Origin: Moraxella sp035181385
GTDB lineage: Bacteria > Pseudomonadota > Gammaproteobacteria > Pseudomonadales > Moraxellaceae
Direction: 5' to 3'
DNA: 64,000 nucleotides
Assembly (NCBI RefSeq): GCF_035181385.1
Contig: NZ_JAXCJK010000001.1
Location: 186,001 to 250,000, forward strand
Shown here in pieces: positions 9,402 to 16,261 of the stretch. A program made the translations under genes and the position numbers. The number at the start of each line of letters is the position of its first letter. Position 1 is the stretch's first letter. Under the pieces are notes generated by a model, which was not told the origin of the DNA, searched no databases, and saw nothing but the letters and a program-made list of their open reading frames with translations.

Positions 9402-11048
9402 TTAAAACCCCAATTCCTTTAAATTTGCCAAAATCTGTTCTTCCAATACTCGCCCTTGTTTAAATTGTTCATTTAAACAAGCGGTCAATTCTTGCATTTT
9501 TTCGCTAAACGGTACGCCGTCATCTTCTTCGGTTACCGCTCCCACATATCGCCCAGCCGTTAGCACAAAGTCATTTTTGGCGATTTCGTCTAGTGTTGCC
9601 GAATAACAAAACGCAGGGATATTTTCGTAGCCTTGTTCTTGTTGCCCTTTTTGCCAGTTGTGGTAGGTGGTGGCGATTTTGGCGATGTCATCAGGAGTAA
9701 AATCACGCAGTACTCGGTCTTTCATATAGCCGATTTGGGTGGCGTTGATAAACAACACTTCGCCTTTACGAGCTTTGGCTTTATTGATAATCCAAATACA
9801 GGCAGGGATTTGCGTGTTGGTAAATAGCTGATTGGGTAGGGCAATCATCGCTTCGACTAGGTCGGCTGTTATGATGTTTTTGCGGATTTCGCCTTCGCCT
9901 GAGGTTTGGCTACTCATTGAGCCGTTGGCAAGTAGGAGTGCCATTTTGCCTTTTGGCGAAAGGTGGTAAATCATATGCTGCAACCACGCAAAGTTGGCGT
10001 TGCCTTGTGGGGGCGTGCCGTATGCCCAGCGTGGGTCGCCTGCCAAACTTTCGCTCCACCATTCCTTCATATTAAAAGGGGGATTTGCCATCACAAAATC
10101 CATTTTTTTGTCAATGTGCAAAGGATTGATGAGTGTGTCTTCGGGTTTGTCGCCAAAATCAAAGGGAATGCCCCGAATTGCCATATTCATCACGGCAAGT
10201 TTTCTGGTGGTGGGGTTGGACTCTTGCCCATACACCGAAATGGCGTTGCGGTTGCCTTGATGAGCTTGAATAAAGCGGTCGGTTTGCACAAAAAATCCGC
10301 CACTGCCCATCGCAGGGTCATACACTCGCCCTGAATAGGGTTCGAGCATCTCCACAATCAGCGTAACGATGGATTTGGGCGTGAAATATTGACCGCCTTT
10401 TTTGCCTTCGGCTAGGGCAAATTGCCCCAAGAAATATTCATAAACATGACCCAAAATGTCTTTGGCTTGCAGATGCACAGGTTCGCCATTGTGCATTGGG
10501 CGGGTAAAGTCGGTGCGAGAGAAAAGGTCAATCAAGCCACGAAGCATTTCATCAGGCACGCCAAAGCCTGCAATGCGTTGGAGCACGCCTTGTAGTTTGG
10601 GGTTTTCTTGTTCGATGGCTTCAAAGGCATCATCAAGCAAAATGCTGACATTTTTGAATTTGCCACCCCAAGGCAATTCATCGCCTGCGTTTAGTTTGCT
10701 GTTGTCTTTGATGTTTTCCCAGCGTGCTTGTTGTGGCACATAAAAGATATTTTCGGCGGTGTAATAATCCCGCTCTTCAAGTTCATCGTTTAAAATTTGC
10801 TGATATTCGGCTTCATCAAATAAGGCTGGGTCAAGATAGGTTTCGCTGTCAGGATTGGTAAGATTGACGGCGTGTTTTTGGCGAAAGTCGTTGAAACTGT
10901 CGGAGATGTATTTTAAAAAGATAAAACCAAGCACAATGTGTTTGTAGTTGGCGGCGTCTAGGTTTTTACGCAGGGTGTCGGCGGCTCTCCAAAGGTCTTG
11001 GTCAAGTTTGTTTAAAAAGTCTTGGTTGATGGCGTGAGCGTTTGGCAT
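9402..11048 (-). CDS. hsdM: Type I restriction enzyme N6-adenine methyltransferase HsdM
   Basis: A 548-residue protein of standard HsdM length. An N-terminal helical HsdM_N domain (LDQDLWRAADTLRKNLDAAN, YKHIVLGFIFLKYISD) is followed by the N6-adenine methyltransferase core. The core has the SAM-binding motif VYDPAMGSGGFFVQ (about residues 243-256) and the catalytic motif MANPPFNMKEWW (about residue 335). It methylates the HsdS-specified adenines, protecting host DNA, and forms the complex core with HsdS and HsdR. It is first in the minus-strand operon. A -10-like TATACT lies about 35 bases upstream of its ATG (read on the minus strand near 11080), with AGGAT as a ribosome-binding site. Confidence 0.95.
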   Translation of the reverse strand: MPNAHAINQDFLNKLDQDLWRAADTLRKNLDAANYKHIVLGFIFLKYISDSFNDFRQKHAVNLTNPDSETYLDPALFDEAEYQQILNDELEERDYYTAENIFYVPQQARWENIKDNSKLNAGDELPWGGKFKNVSILLDDAFEAIEQENPKLQGVLQRIAGFGVPDEMLRGLIDLFSRTDFTRPMHNGEPVHLQAKDILGHVYEYFLGQFALAEGKKGGQYFTPKSIVTLIVEMLEPYSGRVYDPAMGSGGFFVQTDRFIQAHQGNRNAISVYGQESNPTTRKLAVMNMAIRGIPFDFGDKPEDTLINPLHIDKKMDFVMANPPFNMKEWWSESLAGDPRWAYGTPPQGNANFAWLQHMIYHLSPKGKMALLLANGSMSSQTSGEGEIRKNIITADLVEAMIALPNQLFTNTQIPACIWIINKAKARKGEVLFINATQIGYMKDRVLRDFTPDDIAKIATTYHNWQKGQQEQGYENIPAFCYSATLDEIAKNDFVLTAGRYVGAVTEEDDGVPFSEKMQELTACLNEQFKQGRVLEEQILANLKELGF

Positions 11049-11189
11049 AATAAATATCCTATTTTAATGATGGGATTAGTATACCCTACAGAATAAAAAA
11101 GGGCTACCGTTTTTTGGTTCGTGGCGTGCCTGCCGAACCACAATGCAGACCTACCTGCAAGCATAGTTTAAGGCGAACGGTTTTGTAGG

Positions 11190-11330
11190 AAAATTCAAAT
11201 TTATTGGCTGCAAATGCCATAAGGACAAAAGGCATTTGGTGCGTATTTGGGCGACAATCAAAGCCATTGGCAAGACTATAATAGTGCAGCATTATTAGAA
11301 GAATATCACGCCCCAAATAGGCAGTATTTT
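11190..11330 (+). pseudogene. S-formylglutathione hydrolase (esterase D) fragment
   Basis: About 30 codons in one plus-strand frame read P-stop-GQKAFGAYLGDNQSHWQDYNS and then AALLEEYH. This resembles the PWG(E/Q)KAF.AYLG...W..Y segment near the C-terminus of S-formylglutathione hydrolases. The tryptophan codon is a TAA stop, the upstream sequence is frameshifted and the rest of the gene is absent. It is therefore shrapnel of a deleted gene, lying directly before the first copy of the small secreted chimera. The identification rests on a short match and is tentative. Confidence 0.45.
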
Positions 11331-11334
11331 TATT

Positions 11335-11404
11335 TTCCAAAAATGAAAACCAAATTTCCAAAAACCGCCATTCAATTCCCAATTTTAAAATTTTATAATA
11401 CGCT
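11335..11404 (+). promoter_or_regulatory. Shared promoter module, copy 1
   Basis: About 70 bases with CCAAAAATGAAAACCAA, TTTCCAAAAACCGCCATTC and a -10 box TATAAT at 11394-11399. Nearly the same sequence precedes the second small-gene copy (14604-14668) and the nitronate monooxygenase gene (18151-18222), so it looks like a promoter that has been copied or shared between three genes. Confidence 0.6.
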
Positions 11405-11429
11405 CATTGTAATCAATTCAATGAGCGTA
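11399..11429 (+). promoter_or_regulatory. Inverted repeat overlapping the transcript start (operator or mRNA hairpin)
   Basis: Perfect 11-base arms TACGCTCATTG (11399-11409) and CAATGAGCGTA (11419-11429) surround a 9-base loop. The left arm touches the -10 box and the right arm ends two bases before the ATG. The only Shine-Dalgarno-like GAG lies in the right arm. It could be a repressor operator or a stem that hides the ribosome-binding site. An identical copy is at 14663-14693. Confidence 0.6.
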
Positions 11430-11431
11430 AT

Positions 11432-11734
11432 ATGATGAAAACAATCCTAAAATCAACAGCCCTTGCGTTGGCATTATCTTTATCTTTTGGTTCTGTGGCA
11501 GTTGCCAAAACGCCCGAACCGCTTGTTAAGGTCAGTCTATCAAAATCGCTTGTGCAAACAATCAAAACCCAAGACGGCTTTTCACTTGCCCCTGACAGTC
11601 AAATGGGCGTGCGTGAATTTGTGGAAAAAGTCGTGCCGATTTTGCAGGAGCGGGGGATTTATCATACCGATTATGAAGGCGATACGCTAAGGGAGCATTT
11701 GGGCGTGCCGTATCAGTATGGATTGAAAGGTTAA
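11432..11734 (+). CDS. Small secreted chimeric protein with monooxygenase-like C-terminus, copy 1
   Basis: A 100-residue protein. Residues 1-25 are a classical Sec signal peptide (KTILKSTALALALSLSFGS, cleavage near AVAK). Residues 26-60 are unlike anything I recognise. The last 40 residues (VREFVEKVVPILQERGIY, then TLREHLGVPYQYG) resemble the extreme C-terminus of luciferase-like NtaA/DszA-type flavin monooxygenases, where a ...VVPELQRRG....EGxTLREN/HLGL motif is usual. Without the barrel it cannot be an oxygenase. It may be a fossil fusion or a new periplasmic mini-protein. A nearly identical copy is at 14696-14998, which argues that the frame is maintained. Function unknown. Confidence 0.6.
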   Translation: MMKTILKSTALALALSLSFGSVAVAKTPEPLVKVSLSKSLVQTIKTQDGFSLAPDSQMGVREFVEKVVPILQERGIYHTDYEGDTLREHLGVPYQYGLKG

Positions 11735-11745
11735 GGGAAAAAGAG

Positions 11746-11781
11746 AAAACACCGTTTCAGGAAAGGCAAGCGGTGTTTTTT
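11746..11781 (+). terminator. Rho-independent terminator of the small chimera gene
   Basis: Stem arms AAAACACCG and CGGTGTTTT followed by a T-run, 12 bases after the stop. The same ACACCG...CGGTGT stem type recurs at 15009-15046, 16182-16219 and 19215-19248, so one terminator style is shared across this accessory region. Confidence 0.8.
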
Positions 11782-11808
11782 GATTGGAATTTTGCAAAAT
11801 GGGTTTTC

Positions 11809-11820
11809 AGGCTGGCTGAA
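11809..11820 (+). other. Degenerate Neisseriaceae-type DNA uptake sequence
   Basis: AGGCTGGCTGAA, one mismatch from the Simonsiella-dialect uptake sequence (AGGCTGCCTGAA). It lies at the broken end of the prpF remnant. Confidence 0.45.
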
Positions 11821-11839
11821 AACTTTGAGAAATGAGCCG

Positions 11840-12016
11840 TTGCCCAATCTGTCAATTTGCTTGCCGTAGGGGGCTATGACTACCCACGACACGGAGCAAA
11901 AGTGCATCCCGTGCCTGTCCTGCCACTTGACAGGCTTTAGGCAAATCCGCCAAATTAAAAAAAGTGCCTTTTGAAGTACCGCCACGCATATAAGTGGCTG
12001 GGATTGGGGTTTGCAT
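11840..12016 (-). pseudogene. prpF: prpF N-terminal remnant
   Basis: From the ATG at 12016 the minus strand reads MQTPIPATYMRGGTSKGTFF and then LPKACQVAGQARDALLLRVVGS. This is the N-terminus of PrpF, the AcnD-accessory 2-methylaconitate isomerase of the methylcitrate cycle. A frameshift follows: YGKQID continues in the neighbouring frame. The gene is then cut off after about 55-60 codons, near the degenerate uptake sequence. Its usual upstream neighbour acnD is also present only as a remnant (14225-14548), so the methylcitrate operon has been lost here and replaced by other genes. Confidence 0.75.
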
Positions 12017-12029
12017 TTTGATTATTCCT

Positions 12030-12686
12030 TTAATTGCAATAAACTTCCTGAAAAGTGCGTATTTCCAACCAATGAATTTTATTATTGATATAAGCAAATA
12101 AATGAGTAGCTAGTTTTGAGTTTAATCTTTCTTCTTCATTATGAAAAGTATCATTTTGAGAATCAGACATTCTTGCTCTATCTATTTCATCAGAATTGGG
12201 TAGATAATAAACAATCAAAAAATGTTTAGAGTGACTTTCATTTGGAATATCACAAATAAATTCACTATACTTCCTAGAATACAATTCTCTTAAAATAAAG
12301 TCTGTGTTAACTATTTTATCTGCCATTTCATCTGATATGAGTGATACGCTATCTGATTTTTTAATAATACTCTTTTTCTCAGAGCGAATAATATCTAAAC
12401 TCTTTATTTTCTCAATAGAGTCATCTCTTGTATTTTTCTGGGCTAATAAATCTGAAAATTCTACACATAAAAATATAGACCTTTCATTTGGAATATAAAA
12501 ATAATCACAAGTTTTAACTTTTTGGTTGCTTTCGGGGTTTCGGATATTGCAATGGGTTCTAATACCGTCAAATTTTCCCTTACAATCATCAACACGACAA
12601 GCACTAACACCCAAAACTATGGAACAACCTTTAATTTCGTGTTCCATAGGTTCTAAAAAATCATTCCAAGATTTCAACTCACTCAT
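12030..12686 (-). CDS. Unknown 218-aa partner of the AAA ATPase
   Basis: I do not recognise a family. The protein has 218 residues, no signal peptide and no membrane helix. Notable features are an N-terminal cysteine-containing stretch (CSIVLGVSACRVDDCKGKF, and IRTHCNIRN), a basic/acidic central region, and an aromatic C-terminus (HLFAYINNKIHWLEIRTFQE). Its ATG follows the stop of the ATPase gene by one base, so the two are co-translated. The pair is markedly AT-rich compared with its flanks. By analogy with known ATPase-plus-effector defence pairs it could be the effector or a nuclease, but no catalytic motif is certain. Confidence 0.6.
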   Translation of the reverse strand: MSELKSWNDFLEPMEHEIKGCSIVLGVSACRVDDCKGKFDGIRTHCNIRNPESNQKVKTCDYFYIPNERSIFLCVEFSDLLAQKNTRDDSIEKIKSLDIIRSEKKSIIKKSDSVSLISDEMADKIVNTDFILRELYSRKYSEFICDIPNESHSKHFLIVYYLPNSDEIDRARMSDSQNDTFHNEEERLNSKLATHLFAYINNKIHWLEIRTFQEVYCN

Positions 12687-12687
12687 T

Positions 12688-14082
12688 TTATGGCAACCTT
12701 TGTTTTAGCAAATCAACATAAGGTTTGCCTAAGTCAGCCTTAGCATCTCTAATATCTTGCAAAATACCTTTTGATTCAAAGGTTGTACCATTTTTTGCCA
12801 AGCGGTTTAGGGCAAATAACTTTTCAATAGAATCTTGGTCTCTATAGTTTTCCACAATATCCTGTAGGCGTAAAACCATATCAAGGCTATGGCTTGCCAC
12901 CATAACATTTACACCAGCCAAGCTTAAATCCACCAAAATTTCAAGCATTAAATGTTGCCATTCAGTATGCAAGTTTAACTCAGGTTCATCAATGAATAAA
13001 AAACTGCCTTTTGTTAAAATATTCTTTTTTAATAAAAGTGCAATAATACCCAAATTAGAAATACCTGATGATACTAGATTAAATGGAATTTCTGTATCTG
13101 GATACTCAGAATCATAAAATACAATGTTATTCCTGCTATCTATAGATAATTGACCATTAATTCCATTATCTATTTTTTGAATAATGTTAATGATTTTATC
13201 AGGAATTTTTTCAGCAATGTAATCATTTGAAAGCATTTTATCTGTATCATAAAAATACTTCGGTACTTGATTTAAAACATTCCTTCTGCTGAATCCTAAA
13301 TTTTGAAATCTTGACTCTTGTAAGGTATTTCTCAATTTTAAATATATTGGAGATTCTAAATAAACAACATTATGAAACGCTTGTAAATCTGATATGATTG
13401 AATGCTCTAATTCCCACATCAAATCATCATTTCTAATAGAAATTACGCTTTCATCAATAGAAATATTGCTTTCATTGGAAAGAAACTTTAATTTGGATAG
13501 AGAATTAACTTGAAAATTACCTAAAAAAGACAGCCTTAGTTCTCTATCCAATTCATCAGCATAAAATCTGTCCCAAGATTCAGTGGATAGATTTAACTGA
13601 GAAAGATTATAGTCTAATTCATCAAGGTATTCTTGAACAGACTGGAATTTAGTGCCTTTACCTGCCTGTAAAGAGCTTTTTAATTCATCAACTTTTTGAA
13701 TTAATTCTTGTATTTGTGGCTGAAAACTGCGTAGAATATCCCTTTCTTGAAAGATGCTTACAGATTCAAATTTTTCTCCTATATATCTCTTTAAGGCAAA
13801 AAAATCTTGCTCCAAGTCAACCAATAACTCAGCATCTTTTTGGGTGATTCTTATTAAATTATGACCAATTTTATCAATAGTCTTTATGATAAAATCAATG
13901 TTTTGTACAAGAAATTTAGCCATTAAATCTTGATTTAATGTATAGAAAATGCTGTACAAAGCCCTAGTGATAAAACTTTTACCACTAGAGTTGTGTCCAG
14001 TAATCATTGTAAAGGGACGCATACGAATGTGAGCGTCTTTAACTTTACCGAAATTTTGAAAATGGATTTCTTTACTTATCAT
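12688..14082 (-). CDS. AAA/ABC-type ATPase (OLD/RecF-like), probable defence protein
   Basis: A 464-residue ATPase of the SMC/ABC-like AAA_15/AAA_21 type. The Walker A is GHNSSGKS near residue 30, after the typical IHFQNFGKVKDAHIRMRPF start. A long helical insert lies at residues 60-330. The C-terminal ATPase half has an ABC-like SSGISNLGIIALLLKK, Walker B LFIDEPELNLHTEWQ and switch histidine VASHS. There is no TOPRIM domain after the ATPase, unlike OLD nucleases, so a nuclease or other effector must be separate. The 218-aa protein encoded one base downstream is the obvious partner. The cassette lies between the acnD stop and the prpF start. A defence role is inferred from architecture and context, not shown. 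Confidence 0.8.
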   Translation of the reverse strand: MISKEIHFQNFGKVKDAHIRMRPFTMITGHNSSGKSFITRALYSIFYTLNQDLMAKFLVQNIDFIIKTIDKIGHNLIRITQKDAELLVDLEQDFFALKRYIGEKFESVSIFQERDILRSFQPQIQELIQKVDELKSSLQAGKGTKFQSVQEYLDELDYNLSQLNLSTESWDRFYADELDRELRLSFLGNFQVNSLSKLKFLSNESNISIDESVISIRNDDLMWELEHSIISDLQAFHNVVYLESPIYLKLRNTLQESRFQNLGFSRRNVLNQVPKYFYDTDKMLSNDYIAEKIPDKIINIIQKIDNGINGQLSIDSRNNIVFYDSEYPDTEIPFNLVSSGISNLGIIALLLKKNILTKGSFLFIDEPELNLHTEWQHLMLEILVDLSLAGVNVMVASHSLDMVLRLQDIVENYRDQDSIEKLFALNRLAKNGTTFESKGILQDIRDAKADLGKPYVDLLKQRLP

Positions 14083-14224
14083 ACGGAACTTGGTCTCTTA
14101 TGGCATAAAAAGCCTTTATTCACTTCAATGATTTAAAGGATTTTTAAAGTTATAGATATTTTAGCATTCCATATTATCAAAATATTGTAAAAAATCAAGT
14201 TTTTTATGCAAATTTTGATGATTT

Positions 14225-14548
14225 TATGCTAAAAATCTCCCCGCAAACTCCCTAAGCACACCACCTGCCTTATAAGTTCTCACATCGCTATCACTATCTA
14301 GGCGACATAACACAGGCACGGTTTGGGTCTCGCCATTTTTGCGTTCAATGACAAGTTCTAATTCACAGCGAGCCGAAATTTCCCCCTTGTACCGCATAAA
14401 TTTCCGTACCGTCCAATTTAAGCGTATGGCGATTTTGACCGTTTATAAATTGCAATGGCAACACGCCCATTCCCACAAGGTTGGTGCGGTGAATGCGTTC
14501 AAAGCCTTCTGCGACAATCACTTTTACACAAGAGAGCTCTGATGACAA
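14225..14548 (-). pseudogene. acnD: acnD C-terminal remnant
   Basis: On the minus strand 14548-14363 reads VKVIVAEGFERIHRTNLVGM, then GVLPLQF and HTLKLDGTEIYAV. After a frameshift the frame continues with LELVIERKNGETQTVPVLCR, TYKAGGVLREFAGRFLA and a stop at 14225-14227. This is the C-terminal swivel domain of the Fe/S-dependent 2-methylisocitrate dehydratase AcnD. The rest of the gene is absent. It ends 143 bases upstream of the ATPase start. In intact methylcitrate operons prpF follows acnD, and here the prpF start is found on the other side of the ATPase cassette. Confidence 0.75.
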
Positions 14549-14560
14549 GCGGTGTTTTTT
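14547..14560 (+). other. Orphan right arm of the regional terminator
   Basis: AAGCGGTGTTTTTT matches the right half of the terminator at 11746-11781 and 15009-15046 but has no left arm. It sits at the junction between the acnD remnant and the second repeat copy and so probably marks a recombination joint. Confidence 0.5.
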
Positions 14561-14577
14561 ATTAGAAATAAGTTTTC

Positions 14578-14589
14578 AGGCTACCTGAA
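14578..14589 (+). other. Neisseriaceae uptake sequence, Eikenella dialect (exact)
   Basis: AGGCTACCTGAA is a 12/12 match to the AG-eikDUS dialect as I recall it. It is flanked as TTTTCAGG...CTGAAAA and lies just before the second promoter/repeat copy. Confidence 0.7.
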
Positions 14590-14695
14590 AACCTATCTTT
14601 TCATTTTTAAAAACCACCTTTCCAAAAACCGCCATTCAATTCCCAATTTTAAAATTTTATAATACGCTCATTGTAATCAATTCAATGAGCGTAAT

Positions 14696-14998
14696 ATGAT
14701 GAAAACAATCCTAAAATCAACAGCCCTTGCGTTGGCATTGTCTTTGTCTTTTGGTTCTGTGGCAGTTGCCAAAACGCCCGAACCGCTTGTTAAGGTCAGT
14801 CTATCAAAATCGCTTGTGCAAACAATCAAAACCCAAGACGGCTTTTCGCTTGCCCCTGACAGTCAAATGGGCGTGCGTGAATTTGTGGAAAAAGTCGTGC
14901 CGATTTTGCAGGAGCGGGGGATTTATCATCTTGATTATGAAGGCGATACGCTAAGGGAGCATTTGGGCGTGCCGTATCAGTATGGATTGAAAGGTTAA
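14696..14998 (+). CDS. Small secreted chimeric protein with monooxygenase-like C-terminus, copy 2
   Basis: Same 100-residue protein as at 11432-11734. I see a single amino-acid difference (leucine for threonine in the YHxDYEGD stretch), while other substitutions are silent. Signal peptide, unknown central part and the luciferase-like monooxygenase C-terminal motif (TLREHLGVPYQYG) are all kept. Silent changes in the signal peptide codons with a preserved protein hint at purifying selection or very recent duplication. It shares promoter, hairpin and terminator with copy 1. Confidence 0.6.
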   Translation: MMKTILKSTALALALSLSFGSVAVAKTPEPLVKVSLSKSLVQTIKTQDGFSLAPDSQMGVREFVEKVVPILQERGIYHLDYEGDTLREHLGVPYQYGLKG

Positions 14999-15008
14999 GG
15001 GAAAGAGA

Positions 15009-15046
15009 GAAAACACCGTTTCAGGAAAGGCAAGCGGTGTTTTTTG
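15009..15046 (+). terminator. Terminator of small chimera copy 2
   Basis: Stem AAACACCG...CGGTGTTT with a T-run, identical in type to 11746-11781. Confidence 0.8.
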
Positions 15047-15069
15047 ATTGGAATTTTGAAAAATAAACT

Positions 15070-15084
15070 TTCAGGCAGCCTGAA
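15070..15084. other. Neisseriaceae uptake sequence pair, Kingella (+) and Simonsiella (-) dialects
   Basis: Within TTTCAGGCAGCCTGAAA the plus strand reads AGGCAGCCTGAA (15073-15084, AG-kingDUS) and the minus strand reads AGGCTGCCTGAA (AG-simDUS). It lies between convergent gene ends, the usual place for paired uptake sequences acting as terminators in Neisseriaceae. Confidence 0.7.
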
Positions 15085-15094
15085 AAATATTCCG

Positions 15095-15493
15095 CTATTC
15101 TTTTTCTTTAATACCTTGAATAATCTGACACTTATCAACCGTTTTATTTTCACAACCCACAAATTGCATTAAAAAAGTTTTAACTTGTTGTAGTTCTGTG
15201 ATTTGTTCGTCCAAATATGCCAAATGTTGTTCGGCAAGTGCATTGATTTCATTGCATTGTTTGTTAGGCGTTTGTTGTAATTGCAACAGCGTTTTGATGT
15301 CATTTAAAGAAAAACCGATATTGCGACAGGCTTTAATAAAGCGTAATTGAGCAAGGGTTTGTTCGTCAAACACACGATAGCCATTTTGTTGATGTGTGGG
15401 GGCGATTAAGCCTTGTTTTTCATAATAACGAATGGTTTCCAAATGCACGCCTGTTTGTTCACTGGCTTGTTTTATTTTAAAAAATTTTGACAT
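15095..15493 (-). CDS. MerR-family metal-responsive regulator (CadR/PbrR-like)
   Basis: A 132-residue MerR protein. The N-terminal winged helix is FKIKQASEQTGVHLETIRYY and EKQGLIAP, followed by RFIKACRNIGFSLNDIKTLL and a dimerisation helix. Cysteines at NKQC (about residue 79) and in the C-terminal loop FVGCENKTVDKC are placed as in Cd/Pb/Zn-sensing members. Such proteins bind the over-long spacer of their target promoter and twist it into an active form when metal binds. It is transcribed divergently from the cation transporter gene, and the operator lies between the two. Confidence 0.9.
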   Translation of the reverse strand: MSKFFKIKQASEQTGVHLETIRYYEKQGLIAPTHQQNGYRVFDEQTLAQLRFIKACRNIGFSLNDIKTLLQLQQTPNKQCNEINALAEQHLAYLDEQITELQQVKTFLMQFVGCENKTVDKCQIIQGIKEKE

Positions 15494-15499
15494 TTTGGC

Positions 15500-15530
15500 T
15501 TGACCCTGTAATGACTACGGAGTTTATAGT
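15500..15530 (+). promoter_or_regulatory. MerR-type promoter with 19-bp spacer and dyad operator
   Basis: -35 TTGACC (15500-15505) and -10 TATAGT (15525-15530) are separated by 19 bp, the hallmark of MerR-regulated promoters. The spacer holds the dyad ACCCTGTA / TACGGAGT (15503-15523). It drives the transporter gene, and repression of merR itself is likely. Confidence 0.85.
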
Positions 15531-15563
15531 ATAGCAAATTTCATCTTAAAACAGGAGCAAAAA

Positions 15564-16178
15564 ATGGCGTGCCAAAATTGTTGCACTTCAAATCAGCCCA
15601 TTCATCAATCGCCCAAGTACAAAAAAGCCTTGTGGATTGTCTTGATATTAAATTTATCAATGTTTTTTGTGGAAATTGTGATGGGGGTTAAATCGGGTTC
15701 AACTTCGCTATTGTCGGACAGTTTGGATTTCTTGGGCGACAGTGCCAATTATTTGATAAGTTTGATTGTTTTGCCAATGGCGTTAAGTTACCGAGCCAAA
15801 GCATCTATGGTTAAGGGGCTAACGATGGGCGGTTTTGGTTTATTTATTTTAATGACGACCATTTATCGTGTGTTTTATGGGGAAATGCCCAGTTATTCTG
15901 AAATGAGCATTGTGGGATTTTTGGCGTTATTGGTCAATGTGTCGGCATTGTTGATATTATTAAAATTTCGTGATGGCGACAGCAATGTTCGCAGTGTGTG
16001 GGTGTGTTCCCGAAACGATGCGATTGGTAATGTGGCGGTAATTTTGGCGGGTATGGCAGTTTATTTTTTTCAATCAAAATATCCTGATTTAATTGTGGCG
16101 TTTGTTTTGGCATTTTTGGCATTACAAGCCAGTCAAGAAATCATAAAAAGGGCTTGGGCGGAATTAAAAGTCAGTTAA
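15564..16178 (+). CDS. Cation diffusion facilitator-type metal efflux protein
   Basis: A 204-residue inner membrane protein with about six hydrophobic helices. The N-terminus is cysteine-rich (MACQNCCTSN) and the first conserved CDF site is LLSDSLDFLGDSANY (D-x3-D pattern). The second site is SRNDAIGNVAVILAGM. It ends soon after the last helix and so lacks the cytosolic C-terminal domain of larger CDF proteins. This short form is typical of the partner of MerR regulators in Neisseriaceae. It likely exports divalent cations such as Cd, Zn or Pb. A good ribosome-binding site (CAGGAGC) precedes the ATG. Confidence 0.85.
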   Translation: MACQNCCTSNQPIHQSPKYKKALWIVLILNLSMFFVEIVMGVKSGSTSLLSDSLDFLGDSANYLISLIVLPMALSYRAKASMVKGLTMGGFGLFILMTTIYRVFYGEMPSYSEMSIVGFLALLVNVSALLILLKFRDGDSNVRSVWVCSRNDAIGNVAVILAGMAVYFFQSKYPDLIVAFVLAFLALQASQEIIKRAWAELKVS

Positions 16179-16181
16179 TTT

Positions 16182-16219
16182 AAAACACCGTTTGGATTGA
16201 TGTTCAAGCGGTGTTTTTA
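16182..16219 (+). terminator. Terminator of the metal efflux gene
   Basis: AAAACACCG...CGGTGTTTTT stem and T-run, the same style as the other terminators of this region. Confidence 0.8.
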
Positions 16220-16242
16220 TTTTTAAATTTTGCAAAATAACT

Positions 16243-16257
16243 TTCAGGCAGCCTGAA
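16243..16257. other. Neisseriaceae uptake sequence pair, Kingella/Simonsiella dialects
   Basis: AGGCAGCCTGAA at 16246-16257 on the plus strand inside TTTCAGGCAGCCTGAAA, with the AG-simDUS on the complement. It lies between convergent gene ends. Confidence 0.7.
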
Positions 16258-16261
16258 AAAC

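Larger units (their letters stand above)
11355..11800 (+). repeat. 446-bp direct repeat, copy 1
   Basis: Near-identical to 14619-15064 (constant offset of 3264 bases). It covers promoter, hairpin, the whole 100-codon gene and its terminator. The coding parts differ by only a few substitutions (for example HTDY versus HLDY). The two copies flank the ATPase cassette and the prp remnants. Confidence 0.9.
14619..15064 (+). repeat. 446-bp direct repeat, copy 2
   Basis: Second copy of the block at 11355-11800, with the same promoter, 31-base hairpin (14663-14693), gene and terminator. Only scattered substitutions separate the copies. Recombination between them would remove the ATPase cassette and the prp remnants (3264 bp). 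Confidence 0.9.

Noticed and set aside
11104..11382. Minus-strand open frame of 92 codons upstream of the first small chimera gene
   Set aside because: No family, no ribosome-binding site, and it runs antisense to the hydrolase fragment and promoter module.
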